5,288 nucleotides of DNA. Origin: Pseudomonadota bacterium. GTDB taxonomy: Bacteria > Pseudomonadota > Gammaproteobacteria > Burkholderiales > Burkholderiaceae_B. Below the pieces are notes generated by a model. The model was not told the DNA's origin. It searched no databases and was given only the letters and a program-made list of their open reading frames with translations. A program made the translations under genes and the position numbers. The DNA is taken from positions 1-5,288 of the forward strand of contig JAJYRX010000106.1 in NCBI GenBank assembly GCA_021793875.1. Reading direction: 5' to 3'. Positions 1 to 5,288 of the stretch are shown piece after piece; positions within the stretch are counted from its first letter, which is position 1; each line of letters begins with the position of its first letter.

Positions 1-5
1 CGATC

Positions 6-31
6 TGGTTTGCAAATAATATGCCAAACCA
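6..31. repeat. Small inverted repeat downstream of the ABC operon
   Basis: TGGTTTG (6-12) is the exact reverse complement of CAAACCA (25-31). Letting one base bulge adds a C-G pair at 13/23, giving about 8 bp around a 9-nt AT-rich loop. It lies 12 bp beyond the stop codon of the last operon gene, where a terminator would be expected. Read in the operon's direction, however, the bases after the stem (positions 5-1) are not a T-tract, so a classical intrinsic terminator is not supported. It could be a 3'-end stabilising hairpin or chance. The rest of 1-43 shows no gene, and the operon may continue beyond the window edge. Confidence 0.3.
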
Positions 32-43
32 CTTAAAAAGCAG

Positions 44-805
44 TTAGTGGCAGTCAGCAACGGTCTGATCTAGGTATACCTCGAATGCCACTTCTCGAGC
101 ATGGTCAGCATTCATTTTTTTAAGCATCCGACTTATTTGGAAGTTTCTAATGACTGACTCAAAAATACCCTTTCGTTTGGAATATAGTCTTGTAATAGTA
201 GTATTAGTGTACGGACTTATACTCGCAGAAAACTTTTTCCATTCAGGGTGTTTTATTAAAGTGCGCAAAAACTCCTCATCATGAACAATTGCGTCACACT
301 CTCCGGTGCGTGTACCAATAAGGGCATCAGTAATTGAAGGGTAAACCTTTTCATTGGCATTAAAGCGAGTAGCAATTTCTCCAACATGTCTGCCATCTGC
401 AGCCAAGCAAACTGTGCGCCCAGATAACTCTTCCCACTTTTTAATATTAGAGTCAGTTCGCATTATTGCCATAGGACTAGCAGAATAACCAGTGCTACTA
501 GACATGACATTATTACTATTAATAATAGTGTCTTTGACGCCAAACCATTCAGCAATTTCACCGGTTTCTATTAGCTTCAGAGCCTGTTGATAATTAGCCA
601 CCTCAAATTGCAATGAATAATTTAAGGTATCTTGCAAAGCAAACACCTCTATAGTGGAAGGGCTACGCACCTTAGCGCCGACAACAGAAGGTTGTGGTAG
701 GTTTTTAACGCCTATTTTTAACTCCGGCTTACCCTTGGAAATGCCTGCACCTATAACCATATATGGTATGACCAGTAGTAAGGAAATTACTGTAGCTCTA
801 AACAT
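44..805 (-). CDS. SBP_bac_3-like periplasmic substrate-binding protein, divergent
   Basis: A 253-residue protein, probably exported, with a hydrophobic N-terminus (residues 4-20) and a possible cleavage near VIGA-G (about 20/21). The mature part follows the family 3 extracellular solute-binding layout: a first strand LKIGVKNLP (29-37), a helix and strand ending in the lobe-1 pattern QQALKLIETGEI (73-84), a crossover around PMAIMRTDSNIKKWEELSGRTV (111-132), and lobe-2 motifs DALIGTRTGECDAIVHD (160-176). Length is typical for the family. In most amino-acid binders the segment after the first lobe reads roughly T-x-x-R before the FS-x-PY motif; here it reads IINSNNV (94-100), so the carboxylate-binding arginine seems to be absent. 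The helix pattern usually FDVDLA also reads IEVFALQ. The start ATG overlaps the permease stop by 8 bp and has no clear Shine-Dalgarno, which suggests translational coupling. The fold assignment is fairly secure; the ligand is unknown. It may be a second receptor, a sensor or an accessory protein of the importer. Confidence 0.72.
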   Translation of the reverse strand: MFRATVISLLLVIPYMVIGAGISKGKPELKIGVKNLPQPSVVGAKVRSPSTIEVFALQDTLNYSLQFEVANYQQALKLIETGEIAEWFGVKDTIINSNNVMSSSTGYSASPMAIMRTDSNIKKWEELSGRTVCLAADGRHVGEIATRFNANEKVYPSITDALIGTRTGECDAIVHDEEFLRTLIKHPEWKKFSASISPYTNTTITRLYSKRKGIFESVIRNFQISRMLKKMNADHAREVAFEVYLDQTVADCH

Positions 806-1574
806 ACTGGTAGCGTAAAACTGTGCGCTTAATGTTCTCTAGAAGCAACTGATCTATAGCTGCTGCAAACACGGCTATGGTTAATATGTTGGCCATTACA
901 CCCACCATGTCTGCAGTTTCACCAGCATATGCCAAGGACCTTCCCAAACCTTTGCCAAACCCTATCAGCATTTCTGCAGAAATTAATGCTCGCCACGCAT
1001 TGCCAAACGCAAGCTGCGCTCCAGTTATAAGCTCGGGCATAACTGCCGGCAGATAAACATGGCGTACCATATCCCAAGAATTAGCACCCATTACCCGGGC
1101 CGCTGACACATGTGCGTTTAATACACTTTCAGTAGCGTTCATTACTGACAGTGCCGCCGGAAAAAACGCAGCTAATGCAATGACTATTATTATTGGCGTA
1201 TTGCCAAACCCCATTAATATGAGAAATAGGGGAACCCAAGCTATAGATGGCACAGACTGCAAAACGACAATTGCCGACTTTAAAACTTCACGAAAGAATA
1301 CAAAAAGTCCACACACCAACCCGAGGCCAATTCCGCATACTAACGCCAAGCCATACCCAGCACCAAGCCTGACAAGGCTTTCTGCCAGCATGCTATGAAA
1401 CTCGGACATAAAGATCTGACCCCATATACGCTTGGCAACGGAAATTACTCCTGGCATAAGAAAGTCAGGTAATGACCAAGCTGCAATTTGCCATAAAAGC
1501 AAAATTGCTATTATGGCTACCAACATTGCAACCTTACGCATGATAGGCTTGAGCTGACCCGTTTTTGTACTCAT
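798..1574 (-). CDS. ABC transporter permease, NitT/TauT (SsuC/TauC) type
   Basis: Inner-membrane permease of a binding-protein-dependent importer, 258 residues with the ATG chosen here, a usual length for SsuC/TauC/NrtB relatives, which work as homodimers. About six hydrophobic segments are visible, the first at residues 14-34. The cytoplasmic coupling (EAA) loop is recognisable as SAARVMGANSWDMVRHVYLP (157-176), with the invariant Gly and the closing LP; it docks on the ATPase. Also typical are SVPSIAWVPLFLI-type residues (107-119) and NAWRALISAEML (192-203), close to the WRALIAAE motif of this family. Start choice: ATG at 1574 lies 7 bp past the stop of the preceding binding-protein gene. 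A longer reading from a TTG at 1616 would add 14 hydrophilic residues, overlap that gene by 35 bp and have a fair GGTGAG 8 nt upstream, so it cannot be excluded. It is the only permease gene seen, fitting a homodimeric channel. Substrate unknown. Confidence 0.93.
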   Translation of the reverse strand: MSTKTGQLKPIMRKVAMLVAIIAILLLWQIAAWSLPDFLMPGVISVAKRIWGQIFMSEFHSMLAESLVRLGAGYGLALVCGIGLGLVCGLFVFFREVLKSAIVVLQSVPSIAWVPLFLILMGFGNTPIIIVIALAAFFPAALSVMNATESVLNAHVSAARVMGANSWDMVRHVYLPAVMPELITGAQLAFGNAWRALISAEMLIGFGKGLGRSLAYAGETADMVGVMANILTIAVFAAAIDQLLLENIKRTVLRYQYV

Positions 1575-1581
1575 ACTAAAA

Positions 1582-2580
1582 TTACAAGCCCCGCTCTTGT
1601 TGCCACTGCAAGTCAATAATGCTGCTCACCATAAAACGGGAATCATCACGTGTTTTTAATGACCCCTGACGCTGCATAATATCGGCTATTTCCTGCATTC
1701 TATCTAGGTCTGCTTGATTAAGAGCAGCGTTAAACACCTGGGTTTGTATAGCATCGCTAATTACTTTTTCCCGCGGTATGCTACGGCCGTCTCTAGATAC
1801 AAGTGTAGGCTCAGAGATAAAATATGACGCTATAAGTTTTGCAGCTTCATTTGGGCTGTTCTCAAGCAGGTCTATGGCAACCTTTTGCGCGTCTAATGAC
1901 TTCCATACTTGATCTTTTTTATTTTTAAGAACATCTGCTGATGTAATAGTAACCATGCATGGGAATGGCCACACCTCACCTATTTCATATATCTGTTTAA
2001 CTGGCGCTATTAGTTTAGCTATGCTGGCCTGGGGTTCAAATAGAAACGCAGCGTCAACGCGACCACCTACTAATGACTGAACTGCAACTTGTGGACTAAC
2101 CCCCATTATTGATACATCGTCTGGCGTTAAACCAGCCTCTTCAAGAACAACTCCCCTTAACACCGTATCAGCTGTACTTCCCTCTTTCTGCGAAGCTAAG
2201 GTATGCCCTTTAAGATCAGATACACTGCTAATGTCTTTATCTGTACGCGCTAATATTGCATGGTATCCCTGCTGTGCACCGCTAACTACCTTCAAATTAG
2301 CTCCACGAGACGACCATGCAACGGCATTTGTAAATCCGAGCACCCCGGTGTCTAGCTGCCCACCTACTATTGCTTTTATAAGGTCAGTGCCTGACTTAAA
2401 CTCGATGAGCTCAACATCAAGACCTTGCTCTTTGTAGTATCCTCCCTCATAAGCCACAATAGCCTGAGCATCGTCCATCACCCTTATATAACCAACTTTG
2501 AAGGTTTCAGCACTAACATAGCTAATTGCCAGAGCACCAACCAATCCTGCTATAAACCTCCATATAAAATTCTTATTCAT
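1582..2580 (-). CDS. ABC transporter substrate-binding protein, TauA/SsuA/NMT1-like
   Basis: Periplasmic receptor of the importer, 332 residues. A Sec signal peptide is clear: MNKN, basic W-R, a hydrophobic core (about 9-20) and a V-S-A cleavage site at 22-24. The mature chain opens with a strand FKVGYIR (27-33) and then VAYEGGYYKEQGLDVELIEF (42-61), the hallmark of the NMT1/TauA/SsuA receptors (an A-x-x-x-G-Y/F-x-x-x-x-G-L-x-V pattern). Next come SGTDLIKAIVGGQLDTGVLG (63-82), SDLKGHTLASQKEGSTADTV (121-140), the lobe-2 entry, and LVGGRVDAAFLFEP (170-183). WPFPCMVTITS (204-214) forms part of the expected binding cleft and carries the only cysteine of the mature protein. Family members bind taurine, alkanesulfonates, nitrate, thiamine-precursor pyrimidines or aromatic acids; the sequence does not show which, and no TauD/SsuD-like enzyme is present. 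The start is supported by AAGGA 6 nt upstream (2587-2591). It overlaps the ATPase stop by 4 bp (ATGA). Confidence 0.93.
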   Translation of the reverse strand: MNKNFIWRFIAGLVGALAISYVSAETFKVGYIRVMDDAQAIVAYEGGYYKEQGLDVELIEFKSGTDLIKAIVGGQLDTGVLGFTNAVAWSSRGANLKVVSGAQQGYHAILARTDKDISSVSDLKGHTLASQKEGSTADTVLRGVVLEEAGLTPDDVSIMGVSPQVAVQSLVGGRVDAAFLFEPQASIAKLIAPVKQIYEIGEVWPFPCMVTITSADVLKNKKDQVWKSLDAQKVAIDLLENSPNEAAKLIASYFISEPTLVSRDGRSIPREKVISDAIQTQVFNAALNQADLDRMQEIADIMQRQGSLKTRDDSRFMVSSIIDLQWQQERGL

Positions 2581-3353
2581 GCTGCATCCTTTTGTCTGGT
2601 TAAATTACTATTGGTTGGTCTACTTAGATTAATACCCAACAACTCTAATATTTGTGCACGCACATTAGCAAAGTCTTTTAGATCATGCGTTTTGTTTTTT
2701 GATGAAACATCAAACTCTTTCAATATCTGTGCAGGACGCGAACTAAAAACAATTACTCTATCGGCCAAGTAAATGGCCTCATCCACATCATGAGTAACCA
2801 ATAGTACAGTTGGCTTACCTTCCTCTATTAGCTCTAATAGAACATCTTGTAATGTAAGCCTTGTTAAAGCATCTAAAGCCCCGAAAGGCTCATCTAACAA
2901 CAAAATTGGTGGTTGTGTGATGAATGCCCGGGCAAGCGCACAACGTTGGCGCATACCGCCCGACACCTGATGCGGATAATAATTTTCAAAGCCTGCTAAT
3001 TGAACTTTTTGCAACCATGCATTTGCCTGTAATAGTGCTTCTTTTTTCGGAGTATTCTGAAGTTCGCAAGCTAATGCAACATTCTGTATTAAAGTGAGCC
3101 AAGGGTATAAAGCATTTTCCTGAAACATAAGCATGCGCTTAGGGTCTGTGCTTACAACTGTATTTCCGTCAGCTGTAATTTGGCCTGATGTTGGCATTTC
3201 AAGGCCAGCAGCCATGTGAAGCAAAGTAGACTTACCGCAGCCAGAAGGACCAACCAATGCTACTAACTCGCCTGGAGATAAAGCTGAGTTGAAGCTGTCG
3301 ACAACCGTTAGATCACTAAACCGTTTGCTTACATTGTTAAAAACAAGGCGCAT
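2577..3353 (-). CDS. ABC transporter ATP-binding protein, NitT/TauT (SsuB/TauB) type
   Basis: Cytoplasmic ATPase that drives the importer, 258 residues, matching the usual 250-260 of SsuB/TauB/NrtD. All nucleotide-binding motifs are present in order: Walker A GPSGCGKST (35-43), Q-loop glutamine in MFQEN (Gln78), ABC signature VSGGMRQ (130-136), Walker B ILLLDEP with the catalytic Glu (150-156), D-loop GALD (158-161) and H-loop His188 in LLVTHD. The ALYPWLTLIQNVAL stretch (81-94) after the Q-loop is typical of this subfamily. The C-terminal tail is short, with no added regulatory domain. The first gene of the operon; the ATG at 3353 has AGG 7 nt upstream (3361-3363). The protein looks intact and active. 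It should act as a dimer with the permease encoded two genes downstream. The family is secure; the transported substrate is not. Confidence 0.96.
   Translation of the reverse strand: MRLVFNNVSKRFSDLTVVDSFNSALSPGELVALVGPSGCGKSTLLHMAAGLEMPTSGQITADGNTVVSTDPKRMLMFQENALYPWLTLIQNVALACELQNTPKKEALLQANAWLQKVQLAGFENYYPHQVSGGMRQRCALARAFITQPPILLLDEPFGALDALTRLTLQDVLLELIEEGKPTVLLVTHDVDEAIYLADRVIVFSSRPAQILKEFDVSSKNKTHDLKDFANVRAQILELLGINLSRPTNSNLTRQKDAA
2587..2591 (-). promoter_or_regulatory. Ribosome binding site of the TauA/SsuA-like receptor gene
   Basis: AAGGA on the minus strand ends 6 nt before the ATG at 2580 and lies inside the last codons of the ATPase gene. It fixes the start of the receptor gene. 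With the ATGA overlap it suggests that the receptor is made both by coupling and by its own initiation, which would suit a protein needed in excess over the ATPase. Confidence 0.7.
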
Positions 3354-3380
3354 TTAAATACCTAGATTACGTTTGGGGTA

Positions 3381-3392
3381 TCAATATATTGA
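3381..3392. promoter_or_regulatory. Perfect 12-bp palindrome, candidate operator of the ABC operon
   Basis: TCAATATATTGA is a perfect palindrome (TCAA-N4-TTGA) 28 bp upstream of the ATPase start. If the promoter proposed at 3404-3432 is right, the palindrome lies at roughly +5 to +16 of the transcript, where a bound dimeric repressor would block initiation or clearance. The bases next to it are not symmetrical. It is not an FNR box, which has the opposite arrangement TTGAT-N4-ATCAA, and it does not show the T-N11-A core of LysR sites. The region is AT-rich, so chance is possible. Confidence 0.35.
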
Positions 3393-3403
3393 CCGTAATA
3401 GGA

Positions 3404-3432
3404 ATTTAACGACGTTTGATAATAAGTAACAA
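3404..3432 (-). promoter_or_regulatory. Candidate sigma-70 promoter of the ABC operon
   Basis: On the minus strand TTGTTA (3432-3427) matches four of six bases of the -35 consensus. It is followed, after an exact 17-nt spacer, by TTAAAT (3409-3404), which matches four of six of the -10 consensus. Transcription would begin near 3397, leaving a leader of about 44 nt before the ATPase start. The flank upstream of the -35 is strongly A/T-rich (about 3440-3480), as an UP-element would be. In such AT-rich DNA, four-of-six matches are easily found, so this is only a plausible placement. Confidence 0.35.
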
Positions 3433-3484
3433 CGAATTTATTTTGCTTTTTTAATATCAAAATATTATTAGAATTATTTATTAC

Positions 3485-3538
3485 TAGCTTATAGCTTACT
3501 GTTTGATTGCATAAGCAATTAAAAACCTAGGAAAACCC
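3485..3538. repeat. Cluster of short repeats in the divergent intergenic region
   Basis: The middle of the 292-bp gap (3354-3645) holds several small symmetries: TAGCTTA twice in perfect tandem (3485-3498), the inverted repeat ATTGC-ATAA-GCAAT (3506-3519), and AAAACC twice exactly 10 bp apart (3522-3527 and 3532-3537) flanking a CCTAGG palindrome (3526-3531). Half-sites one helical turn apart between divergent genes are what a transcription factor might use. None matches a named operator, and no protein is identified that would bind. The rest of the gap shows no gene or RNA. Confidence 0.25.
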
Positions 3539-3591
3539 TTAGCTATCTTGATGTTAAGCGCAATTATTAACCTTATACATAATTGTGCATA

Positions 3592-3597
3592 TATACT
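3592..3597 (+). promoter_or_regulatory. Candidate -10 element of the fatty acid transporter gene
   Basis: TATACT matches five of six -10 consensus bases and would place the transcript start near 3604, about 42 nt before the ATG. There is no convincing -35 at 16-18 nt (3568-3575 reads TAACCTTA) and no extended TG. This could mean an activator-dependent promoter or a wrong placement. An alternative pairing of TTGATG (3548-3553) with CTTATA (3572-3577) has an 18-nt spacer. No sigma-54 GG/GC element was seen, although E. coli atoDAEB is known to be sigma-54/AtoC-dependent. Confidence 0.25.
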
Positions 3598-3634
3598 TGT
3601 AACTACATACTGCACATAAACAACCTTAACGATA

Positions 3635-3641
3635 AAGGGGG
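3635..3641 (+). promoter_or_regulatory. Strong ribosome binding site fixing the atoE start
   Basis: AAGGGGG lies 4 nt before the ATG at 3646 and is the strongest Shine-Dalgarno in the window. It decides against a longer in-frame reading from a TTG at 3583, which would add 21 residues not present in AtoE proteins and would use the ribosome binding site as coding sequence. Confidence 0.8.
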
Positions 3642-3645
3642 CAAC

Positions 3646-4959
3646 ATGTTCCGATTGCTTACGCGTGGTTCAGTGCGCTTGGTAGAACGCTACCTGCCCG
3701 ACCCATATATATTTGTTTTGCTGCTTACAATAATTGCTGCAATTGCAGCCATGACGGTACAGCAAACCGGACCTGTCGAACTCATGCGCATGTGGGGTGA
3801 TGGCTTTTGGGGCCTTCTTAACTTTGCCATGCAAATGCTACTGGTACTACTTACCGGCCATATGTTAGCTAGTACCCCTCTAGTAAAAAGCTGGTTACGG
3901 AAATTAGCCTCTACTGCCGATTCGGCCGGCGGCGCAATTATCTTAGTTACCGTGGTGTCCCTTATAGCCAGCTGGATAAACTGGGGGTTTGGGCTAGTTG
4001 TTGGCGCTTTATTTGCCAAAGAAATAGCTAGGCAAGTTAGGGTCGACTATAAACTCTTGGTTGCCAGTGCGTACTCTGGTTTTATTATTTGGCATGGCGG
4101 CCTGGCGGGTTCGGTACCGCTAACTATAGCAACCGAGGGCCATTTCGCCCAAGATGACATGGGCATAATATCTACCTCAGATACTATTTTTGCTTTTTTT
4201 AATATAGCAATTGTAGTGGTGCTTTTTGTTATTGTGCCTCTTGTTAATAGGTTAATGCTTCCCCCCGAGCAGGAAAGTGTTTACGTTGACCCAAAACTAT
4301 TAGAAGAACCAATAGAAGACGACACGCTAACCACACATCGCCCTGCCGATAAACTAGAAAACAGCAGGATAATTGCATGGATAGTTGGGTTTGCAGGTAT
4401 TGCATACTTATTTGATTACTACGTCGTACGAGGATCGGGCCTTAACCTTAACGTAATTAACTTCACGTTCCTTATGCTTGCGGCAGTACTACATGGCACC
4501 CCAAGACGGTTACTAGCCGCATTGGCAGAAGCCATAAAAGGCGGTGGGGGTACAGTTATACAGTTCCCCTTCTATGCCGGAATTATGGCCATAATGATAC
4601 AGTCTGGTCTGGCTGCAACCCTTTCTGAATGGCTTATTTCATTTGCAACAGCAACAACTCTGCCTTTCTGGACTTTCCTTAGTGCTGGTCTAGTTAATAT
4701 GTTTGTTCCATCAGGCGGCGGCCAGTGGGCCGTACAAAGCCCGGTGGTAATACATGCAGCTCAGGCATTAGATGCCGACTTAGCTAGGTCAGCAATGGCT
4801 GTAGCATGGGGTGACGCCTGGACCAACATGCTTCAACCGTTCTGGGCATTACCGGTGCTTGCAATAGCTGGTTTAAAGGCCAAAGATATAATGGGCTACT
4901 GTCTGATACAGCTTATTATTTCTGGGGTAATTATTTCTATTGGCCTAACATACTTCTAA
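3646..4959 (+). CDS. atoE: Short-chain fatty acid transporter, AtoE family
   Basis: Inner-membrane carrier for short-chain fatty acids such as acetoacetate and butyrate (the role assigned to E. coli AtoE, SCFA_trans family). At 437 residues it is practically the length of the E. coli protein (about 440) and is recognisably collinear with it throughout. It opens with SVRLVERYLPDPYIFVLLLT (9-28). Other landmarks are MRMWGDGFWGLL (47-58), INWGFGLVVGALFAKEIAR (111-129), the glycine-rich HGGLAGSVPL (150-159), the soluble loop with VDPKLLEE (214-221), QFPFYAGI (306-313), VPSGGGQWAVQ (354-364), QPFWALPVLAIAGL (397-410) and DIMGYC (414-419). Roughly ten or more membrane segments are visible. The chosen ATG follows AAGGGGG and gives the N-terminus usual in the family. 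The gene is divergent from the ABC operon and stands without atoD, atoA or atoB in the window, so its exact substrate and partners are not shown. A strong terminator follows at once, suggesting a single-gene unit. It is intact, with no frameshift. Confidence 0.95.
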   Translation: MFRLLTRGSVRLVERYLPDPYIFVLLLTIIAAIAAMTVQQTGPVELMRMWGDGFWGLLNFAMQMLLVLLTGHMLASTPLVKSWLRKLASTADSAGGAIILVTVVSLIASWINWGFGLVVGALFAKEIARQVRVDYKLLVASAYSGFIIWHGGLAGSVPLTIATEGHFAQDDMGIISTSDTIFAFFNIAIVVVLFVIVPLVNRLMLPPEQESVYVDPKLLEEPIEDDTLTTHRPADKLENSRIIAWIVGFAGIAYLFDYYVVRGSGLNLNVINFTFLMLAAVLHGTPRRLLAALAEAIKGGGGTVIQFPFYAGIMAIMIQSGLAATLSEWLISFATATTLPFWTFLSAGLVNMFVPSGGGQWAVQSPVVIHAAQALDADLARSAMAVAWGDAWTNMLQPFWALPVLAIAGLKAKDIMGYCLIQLIISGVIISIGLTYF

Positions 4960-4978
4960 TTTCAGTTAGGCATTAAAT

Positions 4979-5013
4979 AATCAGGGAAGCCAACGTGCTT
5001 TCCTGATTTTTTT
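4979..5013 (+). terminator. Rho-independent terminator of atoE
   Basis: AATCAGGGAAGC (4979-4990) and GCTTTCCTGATT (4997-5008) pair over 12 bp with a single G-T wobble around a 6-nt loop (CAACGT). The stem is followed by an uninterrupted run of seven T (5007-5013, two shared with the stem). This is an excellent intrinsic terminator for the plus-strand gene, 20 bp after its stop. On the minus strand the bases after the stem (TATTTAATG) are only moderately T-rich, so it may serve the convergent gene weakly as well. Almost the whole hairpin lies inside the coding end of the LysR-type gene. Confidence 0.9.
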
Positions 5014-5288
5014 CAGAAACCAATCCATTGCCTTACCACTATGCCCTGTACGCCATGCTGCCGACACAACAAAAGGCTTGCGCTGGTTATCTAGCTGCAA
5101 AACCCGTAAATCACCTTTATCAATAAGGTGCTGTATACGGTGTAGCGGCAAATAGCCTATTCCTAAGCCTTGTTTTTGCGCCTCTATTTTTTGTTCTATA
5201 CCAGAAACTATAAGCCTTGATCTACCGTCTAACACACCCACGGAACGACTGGGGGAATAACGTGCACTGTCAGCCACTAAGATCGGAA
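4981..5288 (-). CDS. LysR-family transcriptional regulator, C-terminal part (cut by window edge)
   Basis: The frame is open to the right edge. A GTG at 5277 is only an internal valine: the codons before it give P-I-L-V-A-D-S, so no start lies in the window. About 101 residues are visible. They fit the second half of a LysR effector-binding domain: IEQKIEAQKQGLGIGYLPLH, in which the helix plus GLGIGxLPxH is the family's most conserved C-terminal signature, then a G-D-L-R-V-L-Q-L strand, the final FVVSAAWRTG strand and a terminal helix GKAMDWFLKKIRK. The DNA-binding helix-turn-helix lies outside the window. The gene converges on atoE with a 21-bp gap, and its last ten or so codons, including the stop, are formed by the atoE terminator hairpin. 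Its targets are likely near its own unseen 5' end; control of atoE or the ABC operon is possible but nothing here shows it. Confidence 0.85.
   Translation of the reverse strand, partial: PILVADSARYSPSRSVGVLDGRSRLIVSGIEQKIEAQKQGLGIGYLPLHRIQHLIDKGDLRVLQLDNQRKPFVVSAAWRTGHSGKAMDWFLKKIRKARWLP

Noticed and set aside
952..1213. Recurring TTGCCAAAC string at about 954, 1001 and 1201, with a similar one at 23
   Set aside because: Inside the permease these are codons for G-F-G-N, G-F-G-K and A-F-G-N turns, so the repetition follows from protein sequence and codon choice and is not a dispersed repeat.
1180..1398. Plus-strand open frame of 72 codons inside the permease gene
   Set aside because: It lies wholly antisense to the well-supported permease, has no family resemblance, and no ribosome binding site was noted.
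2231..2772. Plus-strand open frames of 68 and 115 codons across the receptor and ATPase genes
   Set aside because: They are antisense to two conserved genes, overlap each other, and have low-complexity or random-looking translations.
3583..3645. N-terminal extension of atoE from a TTG
   Set aside because: The added 21 residues do not match AtoE proteins and would include the strong AAGGGGG ribosome binding site as coding sequence.
3354..3645. Possible riboswitch (TPP or other) ahead of the ABC operon, since NMT1-type receptors can serve thiamine uptake
   Set aside because: No thi-box core or other known conserved riboswitch motif is visible on the minus strand, and the predicted leader of about 44 nt is too short to hold one.
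3354..3645. Sigma-54 promoter for atoE, as in E. coli
   Set aside because: No GG and GC pair with the required spacing was found upstream of the gene on the plus strand.
3690..4019. Minus-strand open frame of 109 codons inside atoE
   Set aside because: It is a shadow of the conserved atoE reading frame; the translation resembles no family.
5275..5277. GTG as start of a 98-residue stand-alone protein
   Set aside because: The frame stays open to the window edge and the residues are the middle of a LysR effector domain, so this is an internal codon of a larger, cut-off gene.

Overview
The window looks like a piece of a moderately AT-rich proteobacterial chromosome, most likely a gammaproteobacterium. 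This rests on protein resemblance (an AtoE very like the E. coli one, a NitT/TauT-type ABC importer, a LysR-family regulator), on Shine-Dalgarno-led starts and on a relaxed codon usage rich in ATA, TTA and CTA. No genus can be named from the sequence. There are no rRNA or tRNA genes, insertion sequences, CRISPR arrays or evident pseudogenes.

Layout. Positions 1-43 hold a small hairpin and no gene. Positions 44-3353 hold a tightly packed four-gene operon on the minus strand. In transcription order it encodes an ABC ATPase (3353-2577), a TauA/SsuA/NMT1-type periplasmic binding protein (2580-1582), one inner-membrane permease (1574-798) and a second, unrelated-looking binding protein of the SBP_bac_3 type (805-44). 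The joins are a 4-bp ATGA overlap, a 7-bp gap (or a 35-bp overlap if a TTG start is used) and an 8-bp overlap. A 292-bp divergent, very AT-rich intergenic region (3354-3645) carries a possible promoter for the operon, a perfect 12-bp palindrome placed where a repressor could act, and a weaker promoter candidate for the plus-strand gene. Positions 3646-4959 (plus) encode a full-length AtoE-type short-chain fatty acid transporter. It is followed by a strong rho-independent terminator (4979-5013) that lies inside the 3' end of a convergent LysR-family regulator gene (5288-4981, minus), which is cut by the window edge.

How the genes fit. The first three operon genes make a complete importer of the NitT/TauT class: binding protein, permease homodimer and ATPase homodimer. 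The substrate (sulfonate, nitrate-like anion, thiamine-precursor-like or aromatic acid) cannot be read from the sequence, because no diagnostic catabolic enzyme is present. The fourth gene is the most unusual point. It adds a binding protein of a different family that appears to lack the arginine which normally holds an amino-acid carboxylate, so it may bind another ligand, sense rather than deliver, or be an accessory part. AtoE stands alone here, without the atoDAB CoA-transferase/thiolase genes. No strong case for a wholly new system can be made; the two-receptor ABC operon is the best lead.
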